From contig NZ_JOMG01000004.1 in the NCBI RefSeq assembly GCF_000711225.1, positions 744,001-808,000 on the forward strand: a DNA stretch of 64,000 nt, read 5' to 3'. Within the stretch, counting starts at the first letter, position 1, and the number at the start of each line of letters is the position of its first letter. Positions 62,912-64,000 of the stretch are shown here, one piece after another. Made by a program: the position numbers and the translations under genes. Under the pieces are notes generated by a model. The model did no database searches. It was not told the origin of the DNA and worked only from the letters and a program-made list of their open reading frames with translations. The DNA is from Pelobacter seleniigenes DSM 18267. Its GTDB lineage: Bacteria; Desulfobacterota; Desulfuromonadia; Desulfuromonadales; Geopsychrobacteraceae.

Positions 62912-63877
62912 ATGAAAAAGGCTCTGACTTTTTGGTTGTTCATGTCCACTATGATGGTCGTTTTCGGACCATCCTCTGCAATCGCTGCAGACAAGTTTCC
63001 TGACCGCCCGCTTGAGTTTATCGCCTGTTATGGTCCCGGAGGCGGGCATGACATTATGATGCGGACCATGACAAAAATTCTGCGTGAGGAAGGCATCATT
63101 ACAACACCGATTAATGTTGTCAATAAACCGGGTGGTGGTGGCGCTGTCGGTATGGGCTATGTCAATAAGCATAAAGGTGACGGCCACTATCTTATGGCGA
63201 CGACCTCGTCTTTTATTACCACACCCCTAAAATCCGATATCGGCTTGACGTACAAAAATTTCACTCCGATCGCCCGCCTGGGGTTCGACCCGGAAGTGAT
63301 TCTGGTAAATACTGAGAAAAATTTTAACTCGCTGGATGACGTTCTGAAAAGTAAAGAGGTTCTCAACGTTGGCGGTTCAGGGCAGGGAAGCCTTGAACAT
63401 ATCATGACGGTGCAACTTGGAAAGGCCGTTAATAAAAAGTTGAACTATATTCCTTTCCAGGGGGATGGCCAAGTTGTTGCGGCTTTGATGGGTAATCAGG
63501 TTGACATGATCGTTTCCAACCCCGGTTCCGCTGTTGATTTCATCAAAGCTGGTAAATTCAAGGCATTAGGGATCAGTTCTGAAAAACGTCTTGAACTGAT
63601 GCCGGACGTCCCAACCTTGACCGAACTTGGTTATCCTTTAGTTCTGGGTCTGTTCCGTGGTGTTGCCGCTCCTGGCGATATCTCCAAAGAGGCTGCTGAT
63701 TTTTATAAAGAGGCGTTGCGTAAAATGGTGAAAACCGATGCCTGGAGAATCGACTATCTGGAAAAGAATAAAGTTTTGCCTGCTTATCTTGAGGGCGATG
63801 ACTATGGCAAATATCTTGATTTTATGAATGGGACCTATCACGACACTCTGGTCGAAGTCGGAATTCTTAAAAAATAA
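62912..63877 (+). CDS. Tripartite tricarboxylate transporter substrate-binding protein (TctC/Bug family)
   Basis: Behind AAAGGAGAG, the 321-residue protein has a signal peptide (FWLFMSTMMVVFGPSSAIAA, cleaved before DKFPDRPL) and the Bug/TctC fold: YGPGGGHDIMMRTM near 38, NKPGGGGAVGMGYVNK near 62 and GLFRGVAAPGDI near 250. Such proteins bind a carboxylate in the periplasm and deliver it to the TctA/TctB membrane parts, which should lie beyond the right edge. It completes the operon: uptake, CoA activation and CoA-ester cleavage. Confidence 0.93.
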   Translation: MKKALTFWLFMSTMMVVFGPSSAIAADKFPDRPLEFIACYGPGGGHDIMMRTMTKILREEGIITTPINVVNKPGGGGAVGMGYVNKHKGDGHYLMATTSSFITTPLKSDIGLTYKNFTPIARLGFDPEVILVNTEKNFNSLDDVLKSKEVLNVGGSGQGSLEHIMTVQLGKAVNKKLNYIPFQGDGQVVAALMGNQVDMIVSNPGSAVDFIKAGKFKALGISSEKRLELMPDVPTLTELGYPLVLGLFRGVAAPGDISKEAADFYKEALRKMVKTDAWRIDYLEKNKVLPAYLEGDDYGKYLDFMNGTYHDTLVEVGILKK

Positions 63878-63883
63878 CACAAG

Positions 63884-63920
63884 CAGAGCGTGGGGCCGGT
63901 TGTGCCGATCCCACGCTCTG
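63884..63920 (+). terminator. Terminator or attenuator after the TctC gene
   Basis: An 11-bp stem (CAGAGCGTGGG, 63884-63894, and CCCACGCTCTG, 63910-63920) with a 15-nt loop is followed by TTCTGCTTTATCTTTT. Placed after a highly expressed binding-protein gene, such a hairpin often attenuates transcription into the membrane components. The sequence up to the window end (63921-64000) shows no gene start. Confidence 0.7.
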
Positions 63921-64000
63921 TTCTGCTTTATCTTTTGATACCGGATCCGGCAGAGCAGAGTGTTTGTTTGGTTGATTATCGGCTTGAGAATGACAATGCC

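Noticed and set aside
1-64000. CRISPR arrays, tRNA, rRNA, intact insertion sequences
   Set aside because: I saw no regularly spaced repeats, cloverleaf sequences, rRNA signatures or transposase genes anywhere in the window.

Overview
The window reads as a piece of a Desulfuromonadota/Deltaproteobacteria-type chromosome carrying several accessory blocks. Supporting this are a c(7)-type triheme cytochrome fragment, an sll1863-like coiled-coil protein, YdbH/DUF1318 envelope genes and a CaiB/CitE/TctC carbon module. This placement is an inference from gene content: no rRNA or tRNA is visible. The first 16 kb are GC-rich with a strong codon bias. From about 30 kb on the DNA is more AT-rich, which suggests the left part was acquired.

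Layout. (1) 2-3709: the end of a phage or phage-tail-like block (DUF4815 protein plus a small partner), closed by a strong terminator. (2) 3778-6117, minus strand: a five-gene operon of methyltransferase, DsrE, ArsR-type repressor, second methyltransferase and CGGC protein, probably a metalloid or thiol stress response. (3) 6363-9161: an overlapping four-gene cassette of amidoligase, DUF5049 protein, class II glutamine amidotransferase and gamma-glutamylcyclotransferase. It looks like a complete pathway for making and trimming amide or isopeptide bonds and is the most interesting system here. (4) 9196-16074: a type I restriction-modification operon with its own promoter, a small HTH protein, then HsdM, HsdS and HsdR. 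(5) 16071-29869: directly overlapping HsdR, a two-component system, then undecaprenyl-lipid genes (UppP, two DedA proteins, two PAP2 phosphatases, one as a DedA-PAP2-LssY fusion), a YkgJ protein, an MFS transporter and a TolC/adaptor/RND efflux system. The RND permease is frameshifted at its extreme C terminus. Phased direct repeats before uppP are a plausible site for the response regulator.

(6) 30439-34095, minus: a heterodimeric ABC exporter with one degenerate ATP site. (7) 34683-37495: DUF2254 and MscS/BON membrane proteins. (8) 37690-41346: an SDR oxidoreductase, a sugar-nucleotide epimerase and an unrecognised protein. (9) 41506-42697: a wrecked Wadjet defence locus, with the start of JetA joined to the end of JetD, two frameshifts and a nonsense codon. 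(10) 43088-48494: AbrB-family membrane protein, cytochrome remnant, small stress-type proteins, PRC-barrel protein, DJ-1/PfpI protein and a CurA-like reductase. A small dispersed repeat lies on both sides of the stress genes.

(11) 48667-59532: more chromosomal genes (HrpB helicase, pirin, YaeQ, a secreted PHB-depolymerase-like esterase, DUF1318 lipoprotein, YdbH/AsmA-like protein). (12) 59799-63877: a FadR-type regulator divergent from a CoA-transferase, CoA-ester lyase and TctC binding-protein operon, with a perfect FadR-type operator between them. This is probably uptake and CoA-dependent cleavage of a small di- or tricarboxylate; the rest of the transporter should lie just beyond the right edge.
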